Source: Trebouxia sp. TZW2008 (Eukaryota; Chlorophyta; Trebouxiophyceae; Trebouxiales; Trebouxiaceae). Taken from it: DNA of 18,129 nt. The stretch's first letter is position 1, and every line of letters starts with the position of its first letter. The translations under genes were made by a program, and so were the position numbers. Location of the stretch: contig BDIU01000618.1 in the NCBI GenBank assembly GCA_002118135.1, positions 1 to 18,129 on the forward strand. Reading direction: 5' to 3'. The notes beneath the pieces are model-generated. The model ran no database searches. It had not been told where the DNA came from and saw only the letters and a list, made by a program, of their open reading frames with translations. Below, piece after piece: positions 7,071 to 16,839 of the stretch.

Positions 7071-9483
7071 TCAGCTGATGGACATTGACGCAATCATGAT
7101 GTCATCAGTTGCTTGTTGAACCCATGTTGCAAATTGGCTGATGCTAATAAGTGGTAACCCAGGAGAACGATTGACATGCTGAGATTGGGCTGACTTGCCG
7201 CCCTTGGCATTGGGGTGCCGCACTGGGCTGCTTAAGCGGACAGCATCTCGCAACTCAGCCAGGGACAAGCTGTGTCTTTGCATCACAAGCTCATATACAG
7301 CCAATGCTTTCTTCAGTGGCCAACACCGGTCTGTGGCAAGTGCTTGTATTCGCAAAGGCAGATGCCGTCGCCTGCTCAGGTTGTCAACGGCCTTTTTGCT
7401 AAGGCGCTGGCCACGCTGAAGTGCTTGTTCACACAGCAAGGGGGGTGCTGGGAACCCGTTAAGGCCTGTGAATCACTCATCTAAGGCCTCTTGCACTGAG
7501 CTCAAGCCTGAGGACAAGCCCACTTGAGCCTCAAGCTCAAGATGAGGTCTTTCGGCGGCCTGAGCTTGCGTGATTGAGCTACTGGCTGTAGGCATGCTGT
7601 GCTTGGCAACCGTTTGGCTGTCCACTAGCTGCTGCATGCCATTCACATTGAGCTGCAAGTGCGCAATTTGCTCGCTAAGGGAGTATACCTGCTTGCTGAT
7701 TTTGTCAAATGCCTTAGTTATTTGAGGGCTGAGCAGGCATGCATTGCACTCCAGTTCTGCATCAATCACCTGTACAGAAGGCACAATTAAGTTCAGCAAC
7801 AGACAACACTCAGCGCTTGCTTAGTCACATTGCAGGGTCTGGCACGAGACTCTCTCAGACCTCTCAAGTGGGAGTGCATTGGCACTCAACATAAAAAACA
7901 ATTGACTTGATGGTTAACAGCTTTTGTTCATTCTGAAGACAACAACCTAGAGACGTGCTTTCTTTGAGTTTGGTCTGCCATGCATTCATGCTCACCCGTT
8001 GCTCAAATTGACGGAATGAACAACTGCCCACAATGAAACGAACCGCTGGCAGCTGCAGTGCCCACCAGCCCAAGCCATACCTTCGCAGCATAAAGGGGCT
8101 GCTCTGCCAAAAACTTTCAGCCTGTGCAGCACAACACACTCAGAAGGCTCAGAGAAATGCAGAAGGTTAGAGACATTAATAAACACTGCTTGGTGACATG
8201 CCAGCAGTGTGTGAGCTTGTACACACGAGATCTTCTGTGGTGTTGGGTTCCAAGTATCATGTCACTAACAATCACACTTGCAACTGCTGTCACCAGGTAC
8301 CACAATCACAAAACATAATTCTTGTTGGTGTGCTAAGCTAGATTATGAATTTTGCTCCAGTTGAGGAGGAGTATCTTGTTACATTGAACACATGTCAATC
8401 TGCTGACTGGCGGGCATGCACAGCACTTATTTGCAAACATGCATAGCAGGCATCTCACCAGGTGGAGGATGGACTCAACGCAATGCTGGCCACTGAGGTC
8501 TGCCTTTCCAGTGCGCATGCGGTTGCGAAGACAAACAGCTTGGAAGATAACCCGCGCATGGGGCGCCAGAGCATCAACACATGCAAGTGGAACCGCAACC
8601 GTGCCTCAGCCGAACGCATGGTTGCTCATGAAGTCAATGCCAAACCCCGCTAGAACGCCAGTTGCTGGCAGTGCAGAGAGAGGGGATTTGGGCAAGTAGG
8701 ATTTGCCCATCACACCTTCTGACCTCGCCCATTTTTACACCACACAACACCACACAGTGTGTGATGTCATGAAACCCTGGTTTAATGCGGTCACAAAAGA
8801 CCATAGTGACACAAATATATTCTGAGAGGTTTATCTACTTCAACAGACACCAGCAATGTGTATGATGCTTTCATAAACATCCCCTAACGAGACATGTTGT
8901 TTCCTAAAAAGACTTGTCTTCTTCAAGCAACAACTATGTGACAATGTATGTGCTGTCTACAGGCCCGCTGCGCATGCAAGTGACCTACACAAGCAGAATG
9001 CTGAATACATACCTGCCCCAAACTCGCAAAATATCCATGCTGCAAGCTGCAGCTGCTAGACTGACTGTTCCACTACAACGCATCAGGTGCATGACCTGCA
9101 GGTATCAACAACATTGTCACTTGATTGCTCTGTGCGAGTACAAGTGCTTACTGGAGATAGCTGATGCAAACTCTGATTAAATCTGGAGGCATCATTGGTC
9201 ATGTAAAGAAACAAAACTGTTCACTGACAGGAGTTTTGCCAAATCAGCTGCATAACTCCAATAACTGGGCTTAACATCTGGAGCAGAATTGTCCCTGCCC
9301 TCCACCACTCATAGTGACTGATTGTCACATCAATACTCAGCATAATTCCGATGATACGCGTGCAGTTGCCAAGTGGTGATTCGGAATCACACTATCACTT
9401 GTGGAATCAGGCTGTGGTGAAGATGCATTACGCACCATGCCCAAATCTTGAACCAGCATGCTAGCCTCAAAGCAGATTATGTG
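7071..9483 (-). pseudogene. Family X, copy 1: unknown multi-exon gene, damaged
   Basis: Exons from 5' to 3': 9483-9358 (tentative, 42 codons), 9095-9013, 8723-8459, 8121-7996 (42 codons) and 7769-7071. Introns are GT..AG: phase 2 between the second and third exons, phase 0 elsewhere. Three exons recur in copy 2 at 16.8-18.0 kb with the same boundaries. Conserved segments are TVSLAAAACSMDILRVWG, VMGKSYLPKSPLSALPATGV, HARVIFQAVCLRNRM and YGLGWWALQLPAVRFIVGS. The last exon is predicted coiled coil (FDKISKQVYSLSEQIAHLQL) followed by a basic region (RLSKKAVDNLSRRRHLPLR). Damage: in-frame TGA at 8608-8606 in a short shifted stretch where 177 bases present in copy 2 are missing, and TGA at 7475-7473 inside an otherwise open 233-codon last exon. 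It is head to head with the NB-ARC gene. No known family recognised; function unknown. Confidence 0.55.
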
Positions 9484-9759
9484 CTGCAACAGTTTTGACC
9501 TGCTAAAGGGACTTTATAGGTCTACCTTGGAATCAAATGCAGCTCATTAAAGGCATGCAACAGTAATTCATGAGCAAGTACAGCAGCTCAGCCTCATGCA
9601 CCTGTGTAAGATCCATGGCTGACTGCAGGCTTGGTGATTTCTATTGTGTTTGCGTATTTATAATGATGATCACGTCATTGACTCTTCACCAAGTGCCTGT
9701 CAAGCGTGCTTTGCAGCTTTTTACAACTCCTTGTATTGGCAGAAGCCAGGAGCTGGAGA
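9484..9759. promoter_or_regulatory. Intergenic region between head-to-head genes
   Basis: About 276 bases separate the most upstream family X exon (minus) from the first Met of the NB-ARC gene (plus). The plus frame is open from 9682, so a non-ATG extension or an upstream exon with acceptor near 9693 is possible. No clear TATA box identified. Shared regulation is suggested by arrangement only. Confidence 0.3.
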
Positions 9760-10029
9760 ATGCTGAGGACTGTAAAGGACAAACTCCTCAATGGTTTCTC
9801 AGGCATGCTGGCCCAAGCGGCAATCCCCAAGGCTGCTGATCCAAACATGCTGCCCCTGCCTAATGGTGACACAAACTCCATAAATGCACCCCCAGCCTCT
9901 CCCTCAGCCTGTGGGCTGCCTGTTGCGCCCAAGCACTTCTTGGGCCGAGATGAAACAGTCACTAGCCTTGTAGCGTTTGTTACCACAGCGGCATCTGCTG
10001 GGGTGATGTTGCATGGCGGCCCAGGCCAG
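9760..10029 (+). CDS. NB-ARC gene exon 1: N-terminus to Walker A first half
   Basis: Starts MLRTVKDKLLNGFSGMLAQA, passes a Pro/Ala/Asn-rich linker, then HFLGRDETVTSLVAF and GVMLHGGPGQ. The donor CAG|GTCCAA lies inside the P-loop. The frame is open upstream to 9682 without another ATG, so 9760 is the first usable Met. Confidence 0.7.
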
Positions 10030-13000
10030 GTCCAAGATCCCCGCCTTTCAATTCAAAACTGCTGTCTGGCTGTGCCCCTACCCTGCCATTGCCTGCAAAG
10101 CTATTGTCCCCAAGGCATGGCTGGTGCCACTGCCAAGCCAAAGTAGCAATCTGTAAAACCATGTATCGATCTTCAGCTTTTGAATGCTGTCAAGTCGACA
10201 TGGACCCCAGATTAAGTTGCTTGCAACAACATGACAGCATGATCGTTTGAAAACATGATTGTCCGACAGCATGATTGTTTGAGAACAGTCTGCAGCACAC
10301 TCAAGCTGCAATGGACACAGATTGCAGCACACATCATTCTTTGCACTTGGCTCACAATGAGTGGACATACCTGGGTGTCTACGCACAGTGTTGGACAAAA
10401 CTCCTTGTGACATACGAAACCTGAAGTCATTTTCTTGTGTATAGGGCAAATCAGCTTTGGCACTTGCTGTGGGGAGGGAGTTGTGGAGCAAGGGCATGTT
10501 GCCTGGAGCAGCGGTGTATGTTGATAAGTCTGATGTCTTCACTCATGGAGCAGCAGTCAGCAAAATTGCACAATCGTTGGGCATTAAGCAGGTCTGCAAA
10601 AGCCCAATCTACTTCCAATACGCGACAGATGAAGGCACTATGGTTGGCAATGCACACATATTGCAAGCGCTCAATCACTTAGATGCAGTTTCTGCTTCTT
10701 TCATTGTGTGGCTTGGCTGCACGCAACCATGCTGCACATCCAGGTTGCAATGCATCTAGTATGTTCTTTGTACGGACCTTCAAGCAGCTCAACACCATCA
10801 AACAGAGCGATGCTTCAGTAGTGTTGCGCTGTTTTGATGTCTGTCACGGTCCTCAGAGATATTAGCCCTTGGCGCAGGGCAATATGACAGAAGCAACCTT
10901 GCGGGCCGCTCTAGGTGCAAAGCCAAAGCAGCAAGCGCTGTTGCTGATGGACAATGCAGATAACACAGCTGCAGCAGAATTTGAAGCACAGGTGATCCTC
11001 ATTTCTCGGCTGCTTCCTCCCTTGCTTGCACAATCAGTCGCCCATGATGCACCCATTTGCGCTTTGACCCATGCACCTCATCACCACTTTGCCTGCTTGT
11101 TTGCTCACCTGCCCGACAACAAAAAGCTTTGTACTAGTCCGAGTATAGGCCTGATCCACCTCAGCTGCATATTGCAGCAGGATACGTGCCTAGGCATATG
11201 CACATCATGCTGTTAGTCTCAACCCTACAGTTTTGCACATTCGTCACAGCTATGTGGTTCATCTGTGTTGCCCTCTGTTGGGCATGAACTTGTACCTGCT
11301 CCACTTTATACACAGCATGCTTCACTTGGGAAACCTATACTGACAGTCTTTGTCATTTACAGGATGTTTGCCTGCAATCTTCGATGCTCACGTTGGCTGC
11401 TTGTAAAGAGCTGCTTTTTGTGCACTTGCTGGTGACATTATGTCAGGGCAATGCATCAGGCATGCTGGAGTGTGTGGCTTGATGAGAGGGCTTGCTGGCT
11501 GCTGTCACCAGGTGGCTGACTGGCGTGCATTTACTGATGACACTGTGTCAAACTCCAATGCTGCAGCCATGTCGTCAGGACCCGACATGATGGGGTAAAT
11601 TGTTGGGAAAGTCCCAGACAAATGCCTGCTATTGGCAGCCAGCTGCTTGGCATGCTTTTGCAACTGACACTTTGTCACACCAATGTCGAAGTCATGCCGT
11701 CAAGAGTCTACTTGCTGTTGCCTTGCAGGGTCTGAAGCAGCTGTTGGCTGCTGTCAGGAGCTGGCTGCCTAGCGTGCATTTGCTGGTGACACTGCGTCAG
11801 GCCAGTGCCACCGCTATGCCCCCTGGCCCCAACAGGCTGGAGTTTGTTGAGCCTTTGACCAGCCTACGGGCAGAGCAGCTGCTGCTTGAGCTGGTGCCCA
11901 CAGTGCGCTACACTGAGCTCATGGCACTGGCAAAAACCTGTGGGTGTGTGCCTCTGACATTGCATGCTGTGGCGGGTGCGATGAAGAAGCAGAAGCTGAC
12001 CATACAGGTGCCAACCTGCCTGGTACAGTGGACACATGCATGTTGGTTTGGCATGCTAGCGGCTGTCTTGTGTCTTGTGTCTTGACTTTTGCATGTTGTA
12101 CACATATGTGTATGTGAAGACAGTATACTATGTGTGTATATACAATACCCAGTATATGTCCGCATTTTATAGCTATGCGCTGTTGCTTGGTACCCTTGTT
12201 GCCGTGGGGCGAGAAGTCATCAGCAACTTCTTGTACAAGTTACAGAATGCAGCAAATTTGATGTCTCAGGCTGCCCTGCAGATGTTCAGCTTGATGTCAG
12301 CTTGTAACTTGCTTTCCAATATTGATCAGCTTTGCAGCTGGCATATGCACGAGCCTGCCACACTCAACACATGAGAGGGTTGTTGCACGCAGGATGTTTT
12401 GTTGAATGTCCACTTGAAGGGTGGTCTGCTGAAAGCCTTTTCAGCAGAGTTTGCAGCAACACGAAAGGTTGCCACTGGCATGTTGGCTCAAGCAACAGAC
12501 ACACAGCTGCATGTGATCATTTTGCTGACACTGTTTGAGGGCAGCATGGCTTTGGAAGCTGCAGCCGAAGTCGTAGGAAAGGACAGCAGGCTGCTGCAAG
12601 GCCAGCTTCAGGTGCTTTGCTTCCCAATCTTGGACCATCATTCATCAATGGCCAATCTGCACTGTATCAGTGCATTCAAATGTTGCTCAGATGGGGCACT
12701 CTGCAGCGGCCCCTCTTTGATTGTGCAATGCAGATTCATATGCGATAGCTGCATCTTCTCCTGCATGACATGTTACTCCCACGGATGACTTGAATCCCAA
12801 GCACAAAACTGAAATTGTGGAAATTTGGGTTACCTGTCAACACAGCTACAGGAATTTATCGTGTGTTGACAATAGCTGTTCTCAGCAAAGTGTATCCACA
12901 AACATATCATTAGTCCTGCCAGTGCATGCTTGTGAACTCAGTAATATATATTTGCCCACATCTTTCAACAGCATGTGCTCATGCATAACAGCCATGTCAT

Positions 13001-16000
13001 TGGTCCCGACATGTTCATCCTGATCCTGTTGTCCTGGGGTTGTGTACCTTTTTTTGCCATAAAGCTTTGCTTTGCAGCAGTGCTGAACGTGAGGTCCAGT
13101 GATGCCACTCATCTGCGCTGAGGTGCTGTGTAACAAGGGACTCATGCAAGAGCAGCTTTGTGGCTTGCGCTACAGCATCCTGCCACTGCTAAAGGAAGCC
13201 GCCAGATCTATGCAGGTCTGATTTTAATCCTCATTCTGTACCAGTGACATCTTTGCCTGTTGCAAAGGGTTCATTCACGTCTGCTGTATAGTGCATGCTC
13301 CAGTGCAAAGTGCAACAAAACAAACCTGTTTTAATCTCAGCACAAGGGCCTGACGTGCAGTACACAGTTGGGGCTTTTTCAGCAAGGCTTGTCAAAAGCA
13401 TGTTACTTTACAAATCACAGTCAAACGCAGGTTACAAGTTTCATGCCATGTGCCACATCCAGCAGATGAGATTGCTGCAGCTTCCACATAGCAATTGCCA
13501 CTTTCTTTGAAGAAACAGAACTCTGTCCAGTGTGCCATGCAACGCCAGCTTGCACCCAATTGTGACTCGGGATCCTTGACCTGCAATGTGATGATGGTCA
13601 TGTCTTATGTCCCATCAATGTCCCTTAGCCAATTTATCATCTTTAGCGCTAGACACGCATTGTTTTGATGCTTTCAAGCCCACATGCAACATGCATTGGA
13701 GGTAGTTTGATGGGCTGACGTACCTAGCTAAGTCACGAGCCTATTTTGTTTGGACATCAACAGTTTATATGACATGTTACATGGATGCATTCGACAGAAA
13801 GGCTAAAGACTTCACACTCATGATAAAGAGTTTCTTTATCGCACAAAGTTTGTGCAAAGGGTTGTTGTGGTGTCTCCCAGGACCGCTTGGCAGGGCCCAA
13901 AGTTTTGCATGAAGCGCAGCATCGCTATGTTGCACACTTTTCCGGCACGCTGCCTCAACAGGCCAAGCAGCTCTATGACCAGTCGCCTCAAGCTGCTATA
14001 TTCTTGCTTGATCAGGTGAACAGCAAGCTTGTCAAGCTGATTTTAGCAAATCTGATCCAGGGTGACGCTGTCCTCGAGCAATGACCCTCTTACCTTTGTC
14101 ATTGTAAGTGACAACTGTATAGGCGCGTTTTTGGTGATATGTAGCTCCCGAAGCATGAAAGGCATTAGCTATGATTACAGTCAGCACTGAGTTGTGTCAT
14201 TCTGAATGCATACGCTGGCTTGGTGTTGCTTAGATGTGTTGTTTCTGCTGGCTCCAGTGCAACAGCTGCTGCACTGTCCTGGCGCAGGACCGCCAGAACA
14301 TGATGCAACTGCTGTCCTGGATAAAAACTGCTGCACTGCCAATCTCCACCTTGGCAATAACCGCTGAATGTCAGCAGAATTCCATGACATGCTGACAGCA
14401 GCCTCCCTGCCATATCCTCTTCTTGTGGCGGCAGCTCGCAGCTGCTTGGAGTCTTTACCATTGTCAGTTGACAAGACATTGCGCATCAAGGCAGCGCACA
14501 GCCTTTCTGCCGCAATGCAATGCATTTGGCCAGATTCGCACTGCTATGAGGCAAAGGGAGATCTGCTACCTCTCAAGCAAGCAATTGCAGAGGCACAAGA
14601 CGCATCCATGGACCCTGATGGCATAGTGAAGATGCAGTTGACATAGGCAACAATGCGCTGTTTCAAGCACTGTGGGGACTTTGACTAATTTGACTACTTT
14701 GCGAGTCACAGGGACAAGAATACAGCATGTGGAGATGTTTGAGCCTGTTTACAGGTGAAGACATTGTGTCAATAGTCTGGCTTTGAAGTATAATTTTGGC
14801 AACTTGGAGCAAGGTGCTCCAGTACCCAAAAGTTGTTAAGCGCCTTGCGCCACTTGCACTATCCTGCCCTTCAAGGCAGGATTTTTTTAACAGTGACCGC
14901 AGTGAAAAGTGATGACATGCCATGCATCCTTTTGGAACATGCTATTGACGATTCAGAAAGCTCACAGCATTGGTCACAACATTGCTGAACATTGCAGGTC
15001 TTTGATAGTGGCAAACGCCTCGGCACATGCTTGCGAATACCTTCCACTTTGCTCTATGGACAAGGCTATCTTCACGCAGCTACGTGAGGTGCAGACGCGG
15101 TATGAAGCCGAGGCAAATTTGGAGGAGGAGGATGACTTAGCGGCAGCAAAAAGCGCTCAGAAAGAGATATTGTCAGCTGTGGAGCAAGCAAAGCTGCAGT
15201 CAATGAGGCAAGCTTTGGCAGAATATGAGGAAAAGCATGGTATGGATCATCCTACCACAGCAAGGATGGCATGGCGACTGGGGCTGCAGCTAAAGGGGCA
15301 CGACAAGGAAGCCATGCTGATGAGAGCTGCAAGGGCTTTGTTGGAGTGCCCTGGCCCTGCGCATGAGATGACATGGGAGTGCTTCTTTAGCTTGTATAAT
15401 CATTTGGGCCAGGCAGCATGGGATGAGCATGGCAGTGCCTCTTGCTCTTCAGCATCAGGCCATGTTGAGCAGAGTGCAGATGAAAAAATGGAAGGAGACG
15501 CTAAAGAGGCTGACGTAGCATCAGATACTGGGTCTGAGAGTGAGGGAGAGGCTTCAGCAGCCTCAGCCAAGCATGCTATGGCATGTAAAGCAGCCAGTTT
15601 TGGGCGTGACATTGCGGCACGGCAACAACCCAAGCAAGAAGCCCAAAACCAAAAGTTCTGTTGGAATACTCTGTCCAAGGATGAGTTCCAAAAGTATCTC
15701 AAATTCTTGGGTAAGCCAGATGTGCATCAAGCTGACATATTTGAATGGCGCCCTCTCTTCCAACAAGTTATATTTAATCATAAGCACAACGTCAACATGC
15801 AGCACTTTTTTGCTGCCCAAGTGTTGTTGGCATGTGGGTGGCCTACGTTCTAGGACTGTCTTCATTGCCAAGTTGTTAAAGTCAAAAACTAAAATTATGA
15901 CAGAGAGTTCTGCTTGAGCCGGGGGCCAATTTTGCTGCCTTACCTCACAGGCCCTACATCCTGCCATGCCGTGCCATCAACAGTCTTTGCCACTTGATGC

Positions 16001-16037
16001 CAGACTGTCTTGCACACAACAAAAAAGCATCTTATGA
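9760..16037 (+). CDS. NB-ARC ATPase with TPR-like region (NLR-like)
   Basis: Ten proposed exons: 9760-10029, 10445-10591, 10866-10991, 11729-12007, 12393-12611, 13123-13215, 13881-14015, 14288-14625, 15080-15820 and 15951-16037. The product, about 810 residues, is a STAND-class NTPase acting as a nucleotide-driven switch, the class that includes immune receptors and other signalling hubs. Motifs in order: linker, FLGRDE entry to the domain, Walker A GGPGQGKS (residues 86-93), Walker B-like ALLLMDNAD (163-171), sensor/RNBS-B HLLVTLRQ (198-205), GLPL-like CGCVPLTLHAVAGA (252-265), winged-helix segment LLTLFEGSMALEAAAEVVG, then RYSILPLLKEAA in the MHD-like position. A helical TPR-like C-terminus includes EYEEKHGMDHPTTARMAWRL. 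All placed introns are phase 0. Exon 8 has a frameshift with a stop at 14393-14395, so the copy may be inactive. Starts and the last two exons are least certain. Confidence 0.75.
10445..10591 (+). CDS. NB-ARC gene exon 2: Walker A second half
   Basis: The acceptor TTGTGTATAG gives GKSALALAVGRELWSKG, completing the P-loop with correct phase (0). It continues AAVYVDKSDVFTHGAAVSKI, the strand following the P-loop helix, and ends IKQ at a CAG|GTCTGC donor. 49 codons. Confidence 0.75.
10866..10991 (+). CDS. NB-ARC gene exon 3: Walker B
   Basis: 42 codons containing ALLLMDNADNTAAAEFEAQ, a Walker B-like strand ending in Asp. The acceptor is GATATTAG at 10865; GCGCAG at 10877 is an alternative, also phase 0. 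Donor CAG|GTGATC. Confidence 0.65.
11388..11705 (+). repeat. Three decayed copies of the exon 4 start inside intron 3
   Basis: Segments at about 11388-11470, 11490-11595 and 11628-11705 each match the first 100 or so bases of exon 4. The anchor GTGCATTTGCTGGTGACA in exon 4 (from 11774) appears as TGCACTTGCTGGTGACA (from 11421), GTGCATTTACTGATGACA (from 11525) and ATGCTTTTGCAACTGACA (from 11652). Spacing is about 105-127 bases, so they and exon 4 form a four-unit tandem array in which only the last keeps an open frame. Confidence 0.75.
11729..12007 (+). CDS. NB-ARC gene exon 4: sensor and GLPL motifs
   Basis: The acceptor CTTGCTGTTGCCTTGCAG is the best pyrimidine-rich acceptor in the gene. 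93 codons: GLKQLLAAVRSWLPSVHLLV, then LRQ, then LEFVEPLTSLRAEQLLLELV, then CGCVPLTLHAVAGA. The donor is CAG|GTGCCA, phase 0. This is the most strongly supported NB-ARC exon. Confidence 0.8.
12008..12392 (+). other. NB-ARC gene intron 4 with simple repeats
   Basis: Holds three tandem copies of TGTCTTG (about 12064-12084), a perfect 14-bp palindrome TACACATATGTGTA (about 12098-12111) and TA-rich sequence. The right half has a protein-like open frame (VAVGREVISNFLYKLQNAAN) without a convincing acceptor; I treat it as intron. Confidence 0.4.
12393..12611 (+). CDS. NB-ARC gene exon 5: winged-helix region
   Basis: 73 codons from acceptor TTGCACGCAG. Contains FSAEFAATRKVATGMLAQAT and HVIILLTLFEGSMALEAAAE, which matches the family's helix-strand unit LSVF.GSF.LEAA. 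Donor CAG|GTGCTT, phase 0. Confidence 0.7.
13123..13215 (+). CDS. NB-ARC gene exon 6: MHD-position segment
   Basis: 31 codons, VLCNKGLMQEQLCGLRYSIL then PLLKEAARSMQ. The acceptor GCGCTGAG is weak, but it is the only choice that keeps phase 0 and avoids nearby stops. RYSILPLL occupies the place of the MHD/HPL motif at the end of the winged helix. Confidence 0.6.
13881..14015 (+). CDS. NB-ARC gene exon 7
   Basis: 45 codons from acceptor GTGTCTCCCAG: HRYVAHFSGTLPQQAKQLYD, then AAIFLLDQ. The pattern RY..HF...L.......A...LD is typical of the helical arm after the winged helix. Donor CAG|GTGAAC, phase 0, joins to DRQNMMQLLSWI in exon 8. Confidence 0.65.
14288..14625 (+). CDS. NB-ARC gene exon 8 with frameshift
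   Basis: Opens DRQNMMQLLSWIKTAALPIS in the frame set by exon 7 and hits TGA at 14393-14395. A second frame continues the same style of helical sequence (FHDMLTAASLPYPLLVAAAR onward) to a candidate donor ATA|GTGAAG. The exon length is 338 bases (remainder 2), as expected for an 11-base insertion. Confidence 0.5.
14861..14888 (+). terminator. Hairpin plus T-tract inside intron 8
   Basis: ATCCTGCC - CTTCAA - GGCAGGAT, a perfect 8-bp stem whose last T begins a seven-T run. It looks like an intrinsic terminator, but it lies in a proposed intron of a eukaryotic gene. It could be a Pol III-type stop or a chance structure. Confidence 0.35.
15080..15820 (+). CDS. NB-ARC gene exon 9: TPR-like and acidic region
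   Basis: 247 codons from acceptor TTCACGCAG; the frame is also open upstream to 14909. A helical segment LREVQTRYEAEANLEEEDDL leads into EYEEKHGMDHPTTARMAWRL, close to the kinesin-light-chain/TPR_12 pattern (LG.DHP.TA...). A Ser/Glu/Ala-rich disordered stretch follows (SDTGSESEGEASAASA), then a compact terminal segment WNTLSKDEFQKYLKFLG. Donor CAA|GTGTTG, phase 0. Without splicing the frame ends at 15853. Confidence 0.6.
15951..16037 (+). CDS. NB-ARC gene candidate last exon
   Basis: Acceptor GCCTTACCTCACAG, phase 0, gives 28 codons (ALHPAMPCHQQSLPLDARLS onward) to TGA at 16035-16037. Support is limited to the good acceptor and phase. The alternative is that the gene ends at 15853. Confidence 0.35.
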   Translation, partial: ALHPAMPCHQQSLPLDARLSCTQQKSIL

Positions 16038-16363
16038 CGTGCATGCCCATGCCCAGGGGCTGTCACTTGAGTGGGCAAATTGATGTATGCTGAAGCAGAT
16101 CAGTGCCAGCAACATAAGCCATTGTCCCTGCCACAAATGTTGTGTCATCGACAAAGTTAAATCACTCTGAATGATGGCACAAGTTCAACAACTGTCTGTG
16201 CAAAGCATGTCCGGTATGATCCAAGGGCGCGTGAGGCTGAGCTGGTCAACTTGGAATGTATGAAACGGGAAGCAGCTTTTACAAACGCTAGCAAGTATGG
16301 TATGGGAGAGTGAAGAGCTTTTTGCGTTGGTGGTGTGGAGACACACAATTGGCTAGTTGTAAG
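16038..16363. other. Spacer, nothing recognised
   Basis: No convincing frame or repeat between the 3' end of the NB-ARC gene and the ATG at 16364. It may hold the 3' untranslated region of the NB-ARC gene and the 5' region of the next candidate. Confidence 0.4.
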
Positions 16364-16486
16364 ATGGACGCAGCGGCAGCTCCGAGCTCACCCTGCGACG
16401 CTCAGCCAAGTTGGACTCATATACAGTTGTTAAGCATGCTCACTTACATAAACAATACTCACTCTGTTACATTCTTCCTGATTTGA
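16364..16486 (+). CDS. Candidate first exon or short ORF, unknown
   Basis: The ATG at 16364 opens 40 codons, MDAAAAPSSPCDAQPSWTHI then QLLSMLTYINNTHS, to a TGA at 16484-16486. The Ala/Pro-rich GC-rich start followed by a Trp-Thr helical segment looks like the beginning of an algal protein, possibly a Myb/SANT-like start. No second exon could be placed, so the coding status is uncertain. Confidence 0.25.
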   Translation: MDAAAAPSSPCDAQPSWTHIQLLSMLTYINNTHSVTFFLI

Positions 16487-16839
16487 GCGTGCTCAATGAA
16501 ATGCTTTCATGTGAACTAGAGAGGCTGATAAAATATTTTGGTGTGAGCATGACTGTCCATCTTCTAATCTCTGTAATGAACAATTTATTATATAATCTAG
16601 TTGGTTCTGTAAGAGTCTACATGTTTTGTATGGACAGTGCTGGAACAACCACTAGTGCGCGGAGATAGCAGTGCCATACGGCACAATACATGCTAAGTGA
16701 CAAGATTCAATGCAATGCAAGCTGAGATGGCAAAAAAAGCATACATGTCAAGCAGGAGTGCATAGGGACCTAGCAAACTAGGAGTCATGCCATGATGTTG
16801 ACAGCTTGCTGTAAATTCTGAGATGCTTCTTGAGCCACA

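Noticed and set aside
7473..7475. Selenocysteine or recoded TGA in family X copy 1
   Set aside because: No SECIS-like structure was recognised and both copies carry other lesions, so a nonsense mutation is simpler.
12075..12374. Extra NB-ARC exon in intron 4
   Set aside because: A protein-like stretch is present but no acceptor/donor pair in phase 0 was found, and exon 4 to exon 5 already joins in the expected family order.
16411..16668. Plus-strand 85-codon open frame
   Set aside because: AT-rich, hydrophobic and out of frame with the better ATG at 16364; judged to be chance.
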